Source: Arthrobacter stackebrandtii (GTDB lineage Bacteria > Actinomycetota > Actinomycetes > Actinomycetales > Micrococcaceae). From it: a DNA stretch of 64,000 nucleotides. The position numbers and the translations under genes were made by a program. The stretch's first letter is position 1, and the number at the start of each line of letters is the position of its first letter. The stretch covers positions 930,001 through 994,000 of the forward strand of contig NZ_JAGIOI010000001.1 of assembly GCF_017876675.1 (NCBI RefSeq), in the 5' to 3' direction. Below the pieces are notes generated by a model. It was not told the origin of the DNA, made no database searches, and worked only from the letters and a program-made list of their open reading frames with translations. This document shows, in pieces, positions 17,515 through 26,028 of this stretch.

Positions 17515-18419
17515 CCCTTGGTTCCTCCACTCTCGAGGCCACTGATCATGGCCTTATTTAACACGAGGAATACCAGCAGCAACGGCGTCACTGTCACGCA
17601 GACGGCAGCAAACGTCGCCGTCCAATCCGTGTTTCCCATCGCGCCAATGTAATTTTGCAAGCCTAGTGGGATTGTCTTGAGCCCATCGGAGAGCACAAAG
17701 GTGTTGGCAAAAATAAAGTCGTTCCAGATGAAGATGCTGTTCACCAGAACCACGGTAATGATGGTGTTTACCGACAGGGGGAAGGTAATCTTGGAGAAAA
17801 TTCTGAACGGACCGGCCCCGTCCAACGAGGCTGCCTCATACATTTCCCGTGGAATGTATTCGTAAAAAGAGCTGAACAGGTATACGGCCATGGGCAATGC
17901 GAAAGCGGCCAGCGGGATAATCATGGACATGTGCGTATCCAAGAGGCCAATTTTGGAGTAGTCGATGAACAACGGAACCAAGGCGATCTGCACCGGAACA
18001 ATGATTCCCAGCAAGAACAGCGCACGCACCACACCGCTAAAGCGGAAGCCGAGGACCTGCAGTGCAAAGGCTGCCATCATCCCGGCCACAACAATCAGCA
18101 GACTCGAACCGAGGGTCACGATGAGGCTGTTGAGGATGTTCAGCCCTAGGTTTCCCGCGGAGAAGGCCCTCGAGTAGTTTTCCAGTGTGAACTGTGTGGG
18201 AATAGCGAAGGGGTTTCCGGCGGCAAAGTCAGTGGCTGTGCGAAAGCTGGTCAGGACGAGCCAGAGCATGGGATAGACCTGCACGACGACAACCACCACC
18301 ACTGTTGCGCTCAGGAGCCAACGCTGGACTCGAAGCCGCGTGGGCTTCTTCCTCCGTGCCGGTTCGCGTGGTGTCGCAGGAGCTGTTTTGGTGGGCGGGG
18401 TGAGAACTGAGGCGCTCAT
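17511..18419 (-). CDS. sugar ABC transporter permease, MalG type (fructan operon)
   Basis: A 302-residue CUT1 permease with six TM segments (first LLSATVVVVVVVQVYPMLWL) and the EAA loop MYEAASLDGAGPFRIFSKITFP. The ATG at 18419 overlaps the TGA of the preceding permease gene as ATGA, and its own stop overlaps the LacI start the same way. An in-frame start 18 codons further up would lie inside the neighbour and is less likely. Confidence 0.92.
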   Translation of the reverse strand: MSASVLTPPTKTAPATPREPARRKKPTRLRVQRWLLSATVVVVVVVQVYPMLWLVLTSFRTATDFAAGNPFAIPTQFTLENYSRAFSAGNLGLNILNSLIVTLGSSLLIVVAGMMAAFALQVLGFRFSGVVRALFLLGIIVPVQIALVPLFIDYSKIGLLDTHMSMIIPLAAFALPMAVYLFSSFYEYIPREMYEAASLDGAGPFRIFSKITFPLSVNTIITVVLVNSIFIWNDFIFANTFVLSDGLKTIPLGLQNYIGAMGNTDWTATFAAVCVTVTPLLLVFLVLNKAMISGLESGGTKG

Positions 18420-19390
18420 GATTTGTCCCTTCGGCGAAGGAGTAGGAAGATCAGGCCCACGGCAACCAGGCACTCAACGACGATGAAGACGGAGATTGCG
18501 CTGGCGTAGCCGTAGTCGGTGTGGACGAATGCTGTCTTGTACATGTACGTGGTCAGCAGTTCTGAGGACTGCCCGGGCCCGCCATTGGTGAGCAGGTAGG
18601 GAATGTCGAAGCCGCGCAGGGCGAACGTGGTTGCCATGATGGTGGTGGTGATCCAGACCGGGCGGATGTGGGGGAAGCGGATGCGCCAGAATACTTGCCA
18701 CCAGGAGGCTCCATCCAGGCGAGCCGCCTCTTCCAATTCCTTAGGTACGGAGAGCAGTGCCGCGTAGATGATCAGCATGTAGAGGCCCGTGAAACGCCAG
18801 CCTTCTGGAATGGAAACAGCTGCCAGTACCGTGTTTACGTTGGAGAGCCATGCGGTTTGCAGTTGCTCCAACCCTACCCAGGCCAGGACTTGGTTGAACA
18901 AGCCAACCGGCTCCAGCGAGTAGATCCGTTGGAAGAGCAAAGCGATGGCGACGGTGGAGATTACAGCAGGAAGCAGGTAGAGGGTTTTCACCAGTTCGCG
19001 TGCGCGGGTGATTCCCGTCAGGAGCCCTGCAACGGCGAGCGCGCCGCCAAGTTGGAGCACCAGGCAGATGGCCAGGTAGCCCAGGGCGTTGCCGAATGCG
19101 GTCCAGAAGACGTCGTCGCGGGTGAACATCTTGGCGTAGTTATCCAGACCAATGAACTTCATGGCCGTGATGCCGTCCCAGCGGAAGAAGCTCAGGAACA
19201 GTGATTGAACAATGGGGAAGAGGACGGCCAGACCGTAGAGGAGCAGCGGCGGGACCAGGAATACTGCCACTGAGAGTCCGGACCGGCCAGGAAGCATGGT
19301 CCCGTAATCTGACTTTCTTTTCTTGGCGGGTTTGCCCCGCCCGGCCCGGGGGGCGAGCTGTGCTCCGGGGCTTTGCGTTGTACTAGCCAT
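18416..19390 (-). CDS. sugar ABC transporter permease, MalF type (fructan operon)
   Basis: A 324-residue CUT1 permease. After a basic N-terminus (RAGRGKPAKKRKSDYG), TM1 is LSVAVFLVPPLLLYGLAVLF; the EAA loop is LEEAARLDGASWWQVFWRIRFP. I start it at the ATG at 19390 (MASTTQSPG), with GGAG seven bases before it inside the end of the binding-protein gene, so the two genes overlap by 8 bases and are translationally coupled. Partner of the MalG-type permease that follows. Confidence 0.92.
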   Translation of the reverse strand: MASTTQSPGAQLAPRAGRGKPAKKRKSDYGTMLPGRSGLSVAVFLVPPLLLYGLAVLFPIVQSLFLSFFRWDGITAMKFIGLDNYAKMFTRDDVFWTAFGNALGYLAICLVLQLGGALAVAGLLTGITRARELVKTLYLLPAVISTVAIALLFQRIYSLEPVGLFNQVLAWVGLEQLQTAWLSNVNTVLAAVSIPEGWRFTGLYMLIIYAALLSVPKELEEAARLDGASWWQVFWRIRFPHIRPVWITTTIMATTFALRGFDIPYLLTNGGPGQSSELLTTYMYKTAFVHTDYGYASAISVFIVVECLVAVGLIFLLLRRRDKS

Positions 19391-20720
19391 TGTTGTTCTC
19401 CGCGAGGCTTGCGTCCATGGTCTTGATGAATTCATCGGGCTTGATGTTGCCCTGAACAAGCAGGGTCAGTTCCTGCTGCAGACGGGTGTTGGTGGCGGGG
19501 TCCAGCTGCGTGTCCCAGGGCATGGCGATGGCGTCGCCTACTTCGTCTGCTGCCTTGACTGCGCGCTCATATAAGGGGGTTGCGTTATCAGGAATGGTGG
19601 TCTGGACGTTGTTTGTCGGCGAAAGCGCACCGGTGGCTGCATAGACTTCGGGGTATTTTGCGAGGGCGAAAGCCAGGAAGTCGCGTACCAGCGGATCGTA
19701 GGTTTTGGCGTTGACTGCCATGCCAATGCCCGACGGCGTGACGTATTCGTTGGTTTTGGTCACGGCTCCGTCAATGGTGGGCAGGGTGAAGTAGTCCACT
19801 GAGTCACGGACAGCCGGATTGAGGTTATCAGTGGCCAAGTTGCCCAGTTCCCAGGTGCCGATGTTATACACGGCGGCCTTGCCTGAGGTGAACAGTGCCT
19901 GGGCGTCTGCATAGCCGGTTGAGGAGAAGCCTTCCTGGAAGCAGCCGGACTGTCCCAGCTTGTACAACCATTCAGCTGCTGCCTTGCCGGCGGGGTCCCC
20001 AAAGGATGCCTTGCCGTTCTTCAGGTTCTGCACGTACTCGGGTCCTGCCATGCGGAAGGGGTAGTAAGCCATGTAGCGTTCCAGCGGCCACTGGTCCTGT
20101 CCGTCCAAGGCGATGGGCGTGATGCCCTTATCGCGCAGGGAGGTGCACATCTGGGGGAAGTCATCGAGAGTCTTGGGAACCTCAACTCCGGCGCTCTTCA
20201 AAAGCGAGGAGTTGTACCAGAAGGTCTCCAACTGGAACTCGAACGGCACCATGTACAAGGAGCCATCGTCGAAACGCTGGTAGTTCAGTGCTGCGGGCCG
20301 GTATTCATCAGTGAGGTTCAAATCCTTGAGCAGTTCTTCCACATTGACCATGCGCCCCTGTGTGGCAAGCTTCTGCGCAAACGGGGTGGCATCCGTGTCG
20401 AAGAGTTCTGGCAACTTGTTAGCTGCTGCCAGTGTCTCGTACTTCTGGATGTAGGAAGGACGGTCAGGGGTGGTGATGAGGTTGAGCTTGAAGCCGGGGT
20501 GATCAGCCGTGTATTCCTTGGCAATTTGTTCCATGGCCTTGATGACGCCGCCATCGGCCGGGCGGGACAGCAGCCAGGAAATCTCGCGGGGAACAACATC
20601 CCCTGCCGGGTTGATGTCAACAGCCTCGGCGGGACCGGTGGATCCTGAACAGCTGGTCAGGGCCAGTGCTGCTGCAACGACGGCGGTGAACAGTGCGCTC
20701 TTGTGCTTGGTGATGTGCAT
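19383..20720 (-). CDS. fructo-oligosaccharide or difructose anhydride-binding lipoprotein
   Basis: A 445-residue SBP family 1 lipoprotein with signal ITKHKSALFTAVVAAALALTSCSGS and lipobox LTSC. The mature part shows typical traits (ISWLLSRPADGGVIKAMEQIAKEY, GRMVNVEELLKDL, MVPFEFQLETFWYNSSLL, AVYNIGTWELGNL). The ATG at 20720 has GGAG eight bases upstream; the ATG five codons earlier has none. Its place between an unusual GH32 and two permeases argues for uptake of a small fructan product, possibly difructose anhydride. Confidence 0.9.
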   Translation of the reverse strand: MHITKHKSALFTAVVAAALALTSCSGSTGPAEAVDINPAGDVVPREISWLLSRPADGGVIKAMEQIAKEYTADHPGFKLNLITTPDRPSYIQKYETLAAANKLPELFDTDATPFAQKLATQGRMVNVEELLKDLNLTDEYRPAALNYQRFDDGSLYMVPFEFQLETFWYNSSLLKSAGVEVPKTLDDFPQMCTSLRDKGITPIALDGQDQWPLERYMAYYPFRMAGPEYVQNLKNGKASFGDPAGKAAAEWLYKLGQSGCFQEGFSSTGYADAQALFTSGKAAVYNIGTWELGNLATDNLNPAVRDSVDYFTLPTIDGAVTKTNEYVTPSGIGMAVNAKTYDPLVRDFLAFALAKYPEVYAATGALSPTNNVQTTIPDNATPLYERAVKAADEVGDAIAMPWDTQLDPATNTRLQQELTLLVQGNIKPDEFIKTMDASLAENNNG

Positions 20721-20795
20721 TGAGAGAATCTCCATTGATTGTTCTGCGGATAGTGGTACTTATGGCTGGGTAACGGTGGGTGCGGAAGAGATGAG

Positions 20796-22265
20796 TTAGG
20801 AAATGGTGGCGAGGAGTCCGACGTCGGCGGTGTCCCCTATGGGTTCTCCACGTGTGGTGAGCGAGAACTCGGTGACTGTAGTGGTTCCTTCCCCGACGAA
20901 CACACCCAACAGGCCTGCCTGGTGGTCATAGATGCGGGTGCTGAGTACGGTCGTGTTATCAACGGTGGCGATGCAAATATCACCATCAACGATGACTTCC
21001 AGCTCGTGCTCTCCCGGCTCAAGAGACACTGCCCGTTCCAGTTCGACGGCATAGGGCACGTCCCCTGAAATCTGCCACTGTTCTGTGCCTGTGGAGGTGC
21101 GGGGCCAGCGGTCAAAGACCAAACGTCCGCGCTGCGGCTCCAATCGCAGCGTGTAGCCGGTGTCCCCGTCCTTGCTGGCGCGCAGCACCACGCCGCATTC
21201 GCGGGTATCTTTGGTGATGTCGAACCGGGCTACGGCCCGGAAGGTGGAACCAGGGTCCTCGGGAAGGAGGGCATCGGCGTAGCCATCGGAGGCGTTGAGA
21301 AGTGTTCCGGCGAGGTCTTCAGGCAGCGGGTTGGTGAAGGTTTCGCGGAATTCTTCCGTGGGATGGAAGGCGAGTGTGCCATCCTGGCGCTGTTCGGCCT
21401 CGAGCACGGACATGGTGCCCGCCCACTGCCAGGCTCCGGCGTCGTTAGAATTTTCTCGGGACGCTATCCAGCCAAAGAAGAAGCGGCGATTATCGCGAGC
21501 TGCAGACTTTGCCGCGTAGAAAGCTCGGCCGTCGAGTGAGTCATATTCCGGGACAATCCAGGGACCGGAGAGGCTGCGTGCCATACGGTACCTGGTGGTG
21601 AATGAATCACTGAATTCCGAGTACACCATGTACCACCACTGGCCCCATTTGAAGACTTCGGGGCATTCATGAGCGATGTAGCGTCGTGGGTTCCAAAACG
21701 GCGGGGCGGCTTCCCACATGGAGAGATCCCGCGAGGTGCACTGGGCAATGACGCCGCGCCGACGTTCCGGGCCGTGACCGTGGCGAGCGGTGATCAGCAT
21801 GCGCCACAGCTTGGCGTCCTCGTCCCAGAAGACGAAAGGGTCACGCCAATCCCCGGTTTCGTAGCCCTCAGTGGCCCCGAAGGTGTCTGCTTCGTGGCGC
21901 TGCCAGGATTCCATGCCGTCATGGCTGGTGGCGTGCATAACCAGTTGCAGGGCTCGGCCGTCAACGCCTGTATTGGCAGGATTCTGACCGGTGTAGAAGA
22001 GGTGATGGACTCCTTTGGGATCCAGCACGATGCTGCCGGTGTAAATATTGAAGTCCGGTGCTCCCGGCCCCCCCGAGGCAACTTCCTCCCCAGTTTCTTG
22101 GAATTGCACGAGGTCCTTCGTCACTACACGGTGCCAGGGCATCCCCTCTTTGGGGGTCTTCCTGGACTCGTACAAGTAGAAGAGATGGAACTCTCCGTCC
22201 TGTTCCCACGGGATGATGTCACCCACCCATGCGTGGTCCGGCTGGTACAAGCCTCGATGATTCAT
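20796..22265 (-). CDS. atypical GH32 hydrolase, candidate difructose anhydride or fructobiose hydrolase
   Basis: A 489-residue cytoplasmic protein that aligns in layout with GH32: Asp16 in HAWVGDIIPW at the nucleophile position, YTGSIVLDP (75-83) as the FSGS-like strand, Arg141-Asp142 in GDWRDPFVFW and Glu200 in HECPEVFKW as acid/base, then a beta-sandwich domain from about residue 310. The nucleophile loop lacks the Asn-Asp-Pro-Asn-Gly of ordinary invertases, so substrate placement should differ. It is the first gene of the operon, with GAGG six bases ahead of the ATG, followed by an importer. GH43 or another clan-J-like family is a possible reassignment. Confidence 0.78.
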   Translation of the reverse strand: MNHRGLYQPDHAWVGDIIPWEQDGEFHLFYLYESRKTPKEGMPWHRVVTKDLVQFQETGEEVASGGPGAPDFNIYTGSIVLDPKGVHHLFYTGQNPANTGVDGRALQLVMHATSHDGMESWQRHEADTFGATEGYETGDWRDPFVFWDEDAKLWRMLITARHGHGPERRRGVIAQCTSRDLSMWEAAPPFWNPRRYIAHECPEVFKWGQWWYMVYSEFSDSFTTRYRMARSLSGPWIVPEYDSLDGRAFYAAKSAARDNRRFFFGWIASRENSNDAGAWQWAGTMSVLEAEQRQDGTLAFHPTEEFRETFTNPLPEDLAGTLLNASDGYADALLPEDPGSTFRAVARFDITKDTRECGVVLRASKDGDTGYTLRLEPQRGRLVFDRWPRTSTGTEQWQISGDVPYAVELERAVSLEPGEHELEVIVDGDICIATVDNTTVLSTRIYDHQAGLLGVFVGEGTTTVTEFSLTTRGEPIGDTADVGLLATIS

Positions 22266-22283
22266 TAGTTACCTCAAGATGTT

Positions 22284-22344
22284 TGGTTAAGCGGTTATTC
22301 AAGACCATAATCGGACTTGCAAGTCATGGTCAAGCGGTTAACCA
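22284..22344 (-). promoter_or_regulatory. paired LacI-type operators of the fructan operon
   Basis: Two 18-base near-palindromes, TGGTTAAGCGGTTATTCA (22284-22301) and TGGTCAAGCGGTTAACCA (22327-22344), share the core AAGCGGTTA around a central CG, the usual LacI-family pattern. They are 43 bases apart (about four helical turns) and flank the predicted promoter. Confidence 0.7.
22304..22333 (-). promoter_or_regulatory. candidate promoter of the fructan operon
   Basis: Read on the minus strand, TTGACC (22333-22328), 18 bases, and TATGGT (22309-22304) fit a sigma-70-like promoter. One operator covers the -35 box and the other lies just after the -10 box, a standard repression layout. Confidence 0.5.
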
Positions 22345-22630
22345 AATATTTCTCGAAAATGTTATTACCTGTCTTATGTCTCCCGGACGACTCGGACGGC
22401 CGCACTGGGTCAGGGTGGATCCACAACGGAAACCGCTCAGGGAGGGTACATGGAAGGCCACGACACAGCGGAAGTCTTGGCTAGCAGGCACAAAGGCGCT
22501 CATGAGAAGCAGTAGTGCACGAAGCAGTGTTCCTATTGACGCAAAGGCCACGACTGGGTCACGAGCGACCAGTACCAACGACAATCTTCAGGCCCACCCT
22601 GCCCGAGACGAATTGAACGAGCCGCACCGA

Positions 22631-22652
22631 GCTGGCGCCCTTCGGCGCCAGC
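22631..22652. terminator. GC-rich hairpin in intergenic region
   Basis: GCTGGCGCC and GGCGCCAGC form a perfect 9-bp stem with a CTTC tetraloop-like turn. No gene ends beside it on either strand; it is just upstream of repeat copy 2 and may belong to the element. Confidence 0.45.
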
Positions 22653-22717
22653 AAGGATGCATTTACCCAAGCCGAGGCAGCATTCGATGGGCGGGCCTCA
22701 CTCATGGGACATTCGAA

Positions 22718-23100
22718 CCGAAACAGCCTGCGCTGAACGATCCAAGCTAGGACCGAAGGTAAATACCAACGAAAACTGTCCCCGCAGGTCAGAGCTTTTT
22801 CAGCGCTATAAACCCATCGTCAATTATCAACGCTTATGAACCCCGCTGTCCCGTCAGGGGTCCAGTTCACACCGCCAATGGGTTTTTTGACCTGTTTCTG
22901 CATAGTGAGCTTGCAACAACAAGTGATACTAAACGCTCTCCCCTTTGCACTGATTGGGATGAGTTTTGTATGACGTGGTGGGAACTCCCGCCCTACGGCT
23001 TCGCGGCCTCAAGCATCGCCAATCAGCCATCACTTCCGCCCTCACCAGAACAGCGAAGCCGCAACTTCAACCCACCCTAAACTCACACCATTATTTTACC
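22718..23100 (+). repeat. dispersed repeat, copy 2 of 4
   Basis: The copy shares with copy 3 the blocks CGAACCGAAACAGC, GTAAATACCAAC and CCCCGCTGTCCCGTCAGG, then TTTTGACCTGTTTCT, AAGTGATACTAAA, CTTTGCACTGATT and the core ATGAGTTTTGTATGACG at 22959-22975, ending in a GCATCGCCAATCAGCC block. The part TTCACACCGCCAATGGG resembles the repeated terminal motif of IS21-family elements, but no transposase is present. It may be a miniature or decayed element. Confidence 0.75.
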
Positions 23101-23396
23101 GGTAATGGCAGCATACGGCCGAGTATCAGCTGGGCTGACAACCAACCACTAGCACTTTGGCATTGCGAACGCCCATTCCGCTGCCCGTCGCTCGGGCCGC
23201 AGGCGTGTGGATGCCCACCGAACCAAAGGGTATCCAGGATGCTATGGCAGGAAACATCCGCATGCCCGATTCCGCATCACTACCCCAAAACAAGACGGCA
23301 CCATCTGATCAACAACCATTTCAGGCATGGGACAAGGCCCTAATACCACCTGACGAACGTTACTCAATTGCGTAACGATTGAGTAACGTCATTTGC
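23101..23396. other. intergenic, no gene seen
   Basis: No frame with recognisable features was found between repeat copy 2 and the operator region of the next LacI gene. A GTTACTCAATTGCGTAACG / GATTGAGTAACG stretch at 23360-23388 contains short mirrored GTTAC...GTAAC motifs that may be part of regulation. Confidence 0.4.
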
Positions 23397-23462
23397 GTCA
23401 ACTCGTTTGACGAGATCAAGGTTACATCAATCGTTTGCAGTCAAGAGTCAAACGTTTACATA
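23397..23462 (+). promoter_or_regulatory. operator cluster and candidate promoter before LacI gene
   Basis: Three sites share a CGTTTG/CGTTTA core: around 23397-23414 (GTCAACTCGTTTGACGAG), around 23425-23440, and GTCAAACGTTTACA at 23447-23460, whose centre AAACGTTT is a perfect palindrome. TTGCAG (23435-23440) with TACATA (23457-23462), 16 bases apart, could be the promoter, with the last operator covering the -10 box. This pattern suggests autoregulation by the LacI gene that follows. Confidence 0.5.
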
Positions 23463-23485
23463 GACCTTGAAGGAGCGTGCACGTC

Positions 23486-24523
23486 ATGTCACTTGTGACA
23501 CTGAAAGACATTGCCATCGAAGTTGGTGTGTCAATCTCCGCAGTGTCACTCGTTCTGAACGGCCGCGGTGAAGGCCGAGTTAATGCAAAGGTCGCTGCCC
23601 GGATCCAGACTGTTGCCGATGATCTTGGCTACGTCCCAAACCTCCTTGCCCGTGGTCTCAAGACTAAACACTCGCTAACCATTGGATTGTTGGCAGACGG
23701 GGTGGCATCAACCTCCTTTGCTGGTTCTATGGTTACAGGCGCCCAGACAGCTGCGGCCGAGTTCGGCTATCTTCTAATGCTTATAGACACGGTGGGCATG
23801 ACCGGGCTGGAAACTCCGGCGGTCAAGGCACTCCTACAGAGGAATATCGAAGGGCTCATCGTGGCTCCCGATTACCACAGTCATGTAAAGCTGCCACGGG
23901 TACCACGATCGATGCCGATTGTTGTACTCGACGGACGGCCCGCTCAGGGAGAGGCCGACGCTGATTGGGTTGTGCCGGATGAGGTAGGAGGCGCTGCTAC
24001 CGCAACACGTCGCCTCCTTCAGGCCGGACACCGTCGTATTGCCATGTGCAACTTGGATGATGAGCGTTACATCGCGTCATCACTTCGCAGGCAGGGCTAC
24101 GAGGAGGCGATCCGTGATGCTGGGCTCGTACCCGATCCGTCACTGCACGTGACTTGTGCGGAGCTTAGTGCCGAGGCCGCGCGTGCCATGGCGCTGGAGC
24201 TCCTTCAAAGGGCAGATCGACCCACAGCTGTTTTTTGCTTTTCGGACAGATTGGCTTTTGGGGTGTATCAGGCCGCAGCCCAAATAGGGCTCAGCATCCC
24301 CGAGGACCTGTCCATCGTCGGCTTTGACAACCATCCCTTCGTGGCTGAAAGTCTCCTACCGGGTCTTACAACCATCCAACTGCCACACTATGCCATGGGC
24401 GATTGGGCGGCCCGTTGCCTAATCCGACGCAGCCAACACAGCCAAGAATCCATTCAGCCTGTTTCGTACCTTGCTGCCTGCCCACTCGTGGAACGCGGTT
24501 CAGTCGCACCACCAGCTGCCTGA
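23486..24523 (+). CDS. LacI-family transcriptional regulator (GH172 locus)
   Basis: A 345-residue LacI/GalR regulator with HTH VTLKDIAIEVGVSISAVSLVLN (4-25), hinge YVPNLLARGLKT and sensor domain (IGLLADGVASTSFAGSM, VFCFSDRLAFGVYQAA, IVGFDNHPFVAE). The ATG at 23486 with GGAG ten bases upstream is chosen over a GTG that sits too close to that site. Its sequence is related in style to the fructan-operon LacI (SFAG, LPHYA/ELG features), which fits a ligand of similar type. It heads an operon-like set of ABC importer and GH172 genes. Confidence 0.92.
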   Translation: MSLVTLKDIAIEVGVSISAVSLVLNGRGEGRVNAKVAARIQTVADDLGYVPNLLARGLKTKHSLTIGLLADGVASTSFAGSMVTGAQTAAAEFGYLLMLIDTVGMTGLETPAVKALLQRNIEGLIVAPDYHSHVKLPRVPRSMPIVVLDGRPAQGEADADWVVPDEVGGAATATRRLLQAGHRRIAMCNLDDERYIASSLRRQGYEEAIRDAGLVPDPSLHVTCAELSAEAARAMALELLQRADRPTAVFCFSDRLAFGVYQAAAQIGLSIPEDLSIVGFDNHPFVAESLLPGLTTIQLPHYAMGDWAARCLIRRSQHSQESIQPVSYLAACPLVERGSVAPPAA

Positions 24524-24632
24524 CAAAACATCTCCATTCACAAACCCCTAACTCTTTCATAGCGAGCGCTATGAACCTTCGCCGAGCCCATAAACGGGAC
24601 TGCCGGCAACTACCCAGAGAGGACCTCGCATC

Positions 24633-25931
24633 ATGCGATCCATTTCCCGCCGTCAGGCCCTTGGAGGCCTTGGCGCACTCAGCCTCACAGCACTGACACT
24701 TACCGCTTGCAAAGCAGCGGGAGGTGGCAGCGACAAATTCACCATCCTGCAATATGAAGATCCCACCACTCCGCAGGGCCAGGGCTGGCAAAAGGCAGTC
24801 GAATTGTTCAAGGCCAAGCATCCAGACGTCACAGTCGACGTCCAGCAAACAAGCTTCGATGCTTTCAGGCAAAATGCCAAGATTCTCCTGAGCGGCAACA
24901 CTGTCCCGGACGTAGTTGAGTTCAATAAGGGAAACGCCGATGGCGGGCAGCTTGCCTCTCAGGGACTGCTGGAGCCCCTCAATGATGCCGTGACCAAGTT
25001 CGGCTGGGATAAGAAGGTCAGCGGTTCGATGGCTGCCTTCGCGAAATATGACGAGGAAGGCAAAGCCGGCTCCGGTGACTGGTACGGAATTCCCAACGTC
25101 GGGGAATACGTCTACTTCTACTACAACAAGACCAAGTTCGCCAAGGCTGGCATTTCTGAGATTCCCACCGATCTCGCCTCCTTTGAGGACGCGATGGATA
25201 AGTTGCAAGCTGTCGGAGAGTTGCCCATTTCCAGTTCCGCCAGCACAAGCCAGGGATTCAACCAAATGTGGATCTGGTACTCCCTGGTATCGGCGGAAGC
25301 AAGCCGCAAGGATATCGACGATTTCATGTTTATTCGGGACCAGGTCAACTTCAATTCAGGCGCTTGGAAGGACGGAACCGAGCGTTTTCAGCAATGGATA
25401 GATAAGGGCTATATCGGCAGCCAGCTCGGCGGATTGTCCTTCGAACAGGCCACTGTCAACTTCTTGTCTGAAAAGGCGGCCATGCTCCCTTGGAATAACG
25501 GCATGTTCGCCCGTATCCGCGAAGACGCCTCTTTCGACTGGGGATTCTTCATCATGCCAGGCGCCCAACTTTCCATGGGATCATCCGGTCATCTTTGGGG
25601 AGTTCCCGCAAAATCGAAGAACAAAGATCTCGCCTACGACTGGATCGAGACCACGCTAAGTCCAGAAGTCCAGAACCTGATAGGTCAGAAAGGCGGACTA
25701 CCACTAGCTGGGGACACCGAAACCATTTCCGATCCACTCACAAAAGAGTTGACCGAAAGGTTCGACGAAGTCGTCAAGGCTGACACTCTGTCCTTCTACC
25801 CCGACTACCCCGTGCCAGGATTCTTGGACTTCATTCAAAACCATATGCAGGCGATGTCGAACAAGAACGAATCGGCCGACGAGTACTTGGACGCACTCCA
25901 AGAGTTCTACGACAAAGGCACCAAGGACTAG
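24633..25931 (+). CDS. sugar-binding lipoprotein of ABC importer (GH172 locus)
   Basis: A 432-residue SBP family 1 protein. The N-terminus MRSISRRQALGGLGALSLTALTLTACKAA combines a Tat-like twin arginine with lipobox LTAC. Typical binding-protein traits follow (FTILQYEDPTTPQGQGWQKAVELF, NTVPDVVEFNKGN, YGIPNVGEYVYFYYNKTKF, AAMLPWNNGMF). GAGAGGACC precedes the ATG. It feeds the two permeases downstream; the ligand is inferred to be a difructose anhydride or related furanoside because of the GH172 gene at the operon end. Confidence 0.9.
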   Translation: MRSISRRQALGGLGALSLTALTLTACKAAGGGSDKFTILQYEDPTTPQGQGWQKAVELFKAKHPDVTVDVQQTSFDAFRQNAKILLSGNTVPDVVEFNKGNADGGQLASQGLLEPLNDAVTKFGWDKKVSGSMAAFAKYDEEGKAGSGDWYGIPNVGEYVYFYYNKTKFAKAGISEIPTDLASFEDAMDKLQAVGELPISSSASTSQGFNQMWIWYSLVSAEASRKDIDDFMFIRDQVNFNSGAWKDGTERFQQWIDKGYIGSQLGGLSFEQATVNFLSEKAAMLPWNNGMFARIREDASFDWGFFIMPGAQLSMGSSGHLWGVPAKSKNKDLAYDWIETTLSPEVQNLIGQKGGLPLAGDTETISDPLTKELTERFDEVVKADTLSFYPDYPVPGFLDFIQNHMQAMSNKNESADEYLDALQEFYDKGTKD

Positions 25932-25941
25932 CACCGCCAGC

Positions 25942-25972
25942 GTCGGGGTGGAACTCCCCTCCTTGCCCCGAC
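25942..25972 (+). terminator. hairpin after binding-protein gene
   Basis: GTCGGGG (25942-25948) pairs with CCCCGAC (25966-25972). It lies between the binding-protein and permease genes without a T run, as often seen where binding protein is made in excess. Confidence 0.45.
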
Positions 25973-26028
25973 TACCCACTCAATCTGGACACTCTAACGA
26001 ACTAACGAACTAACGATTGGATTCTGCC

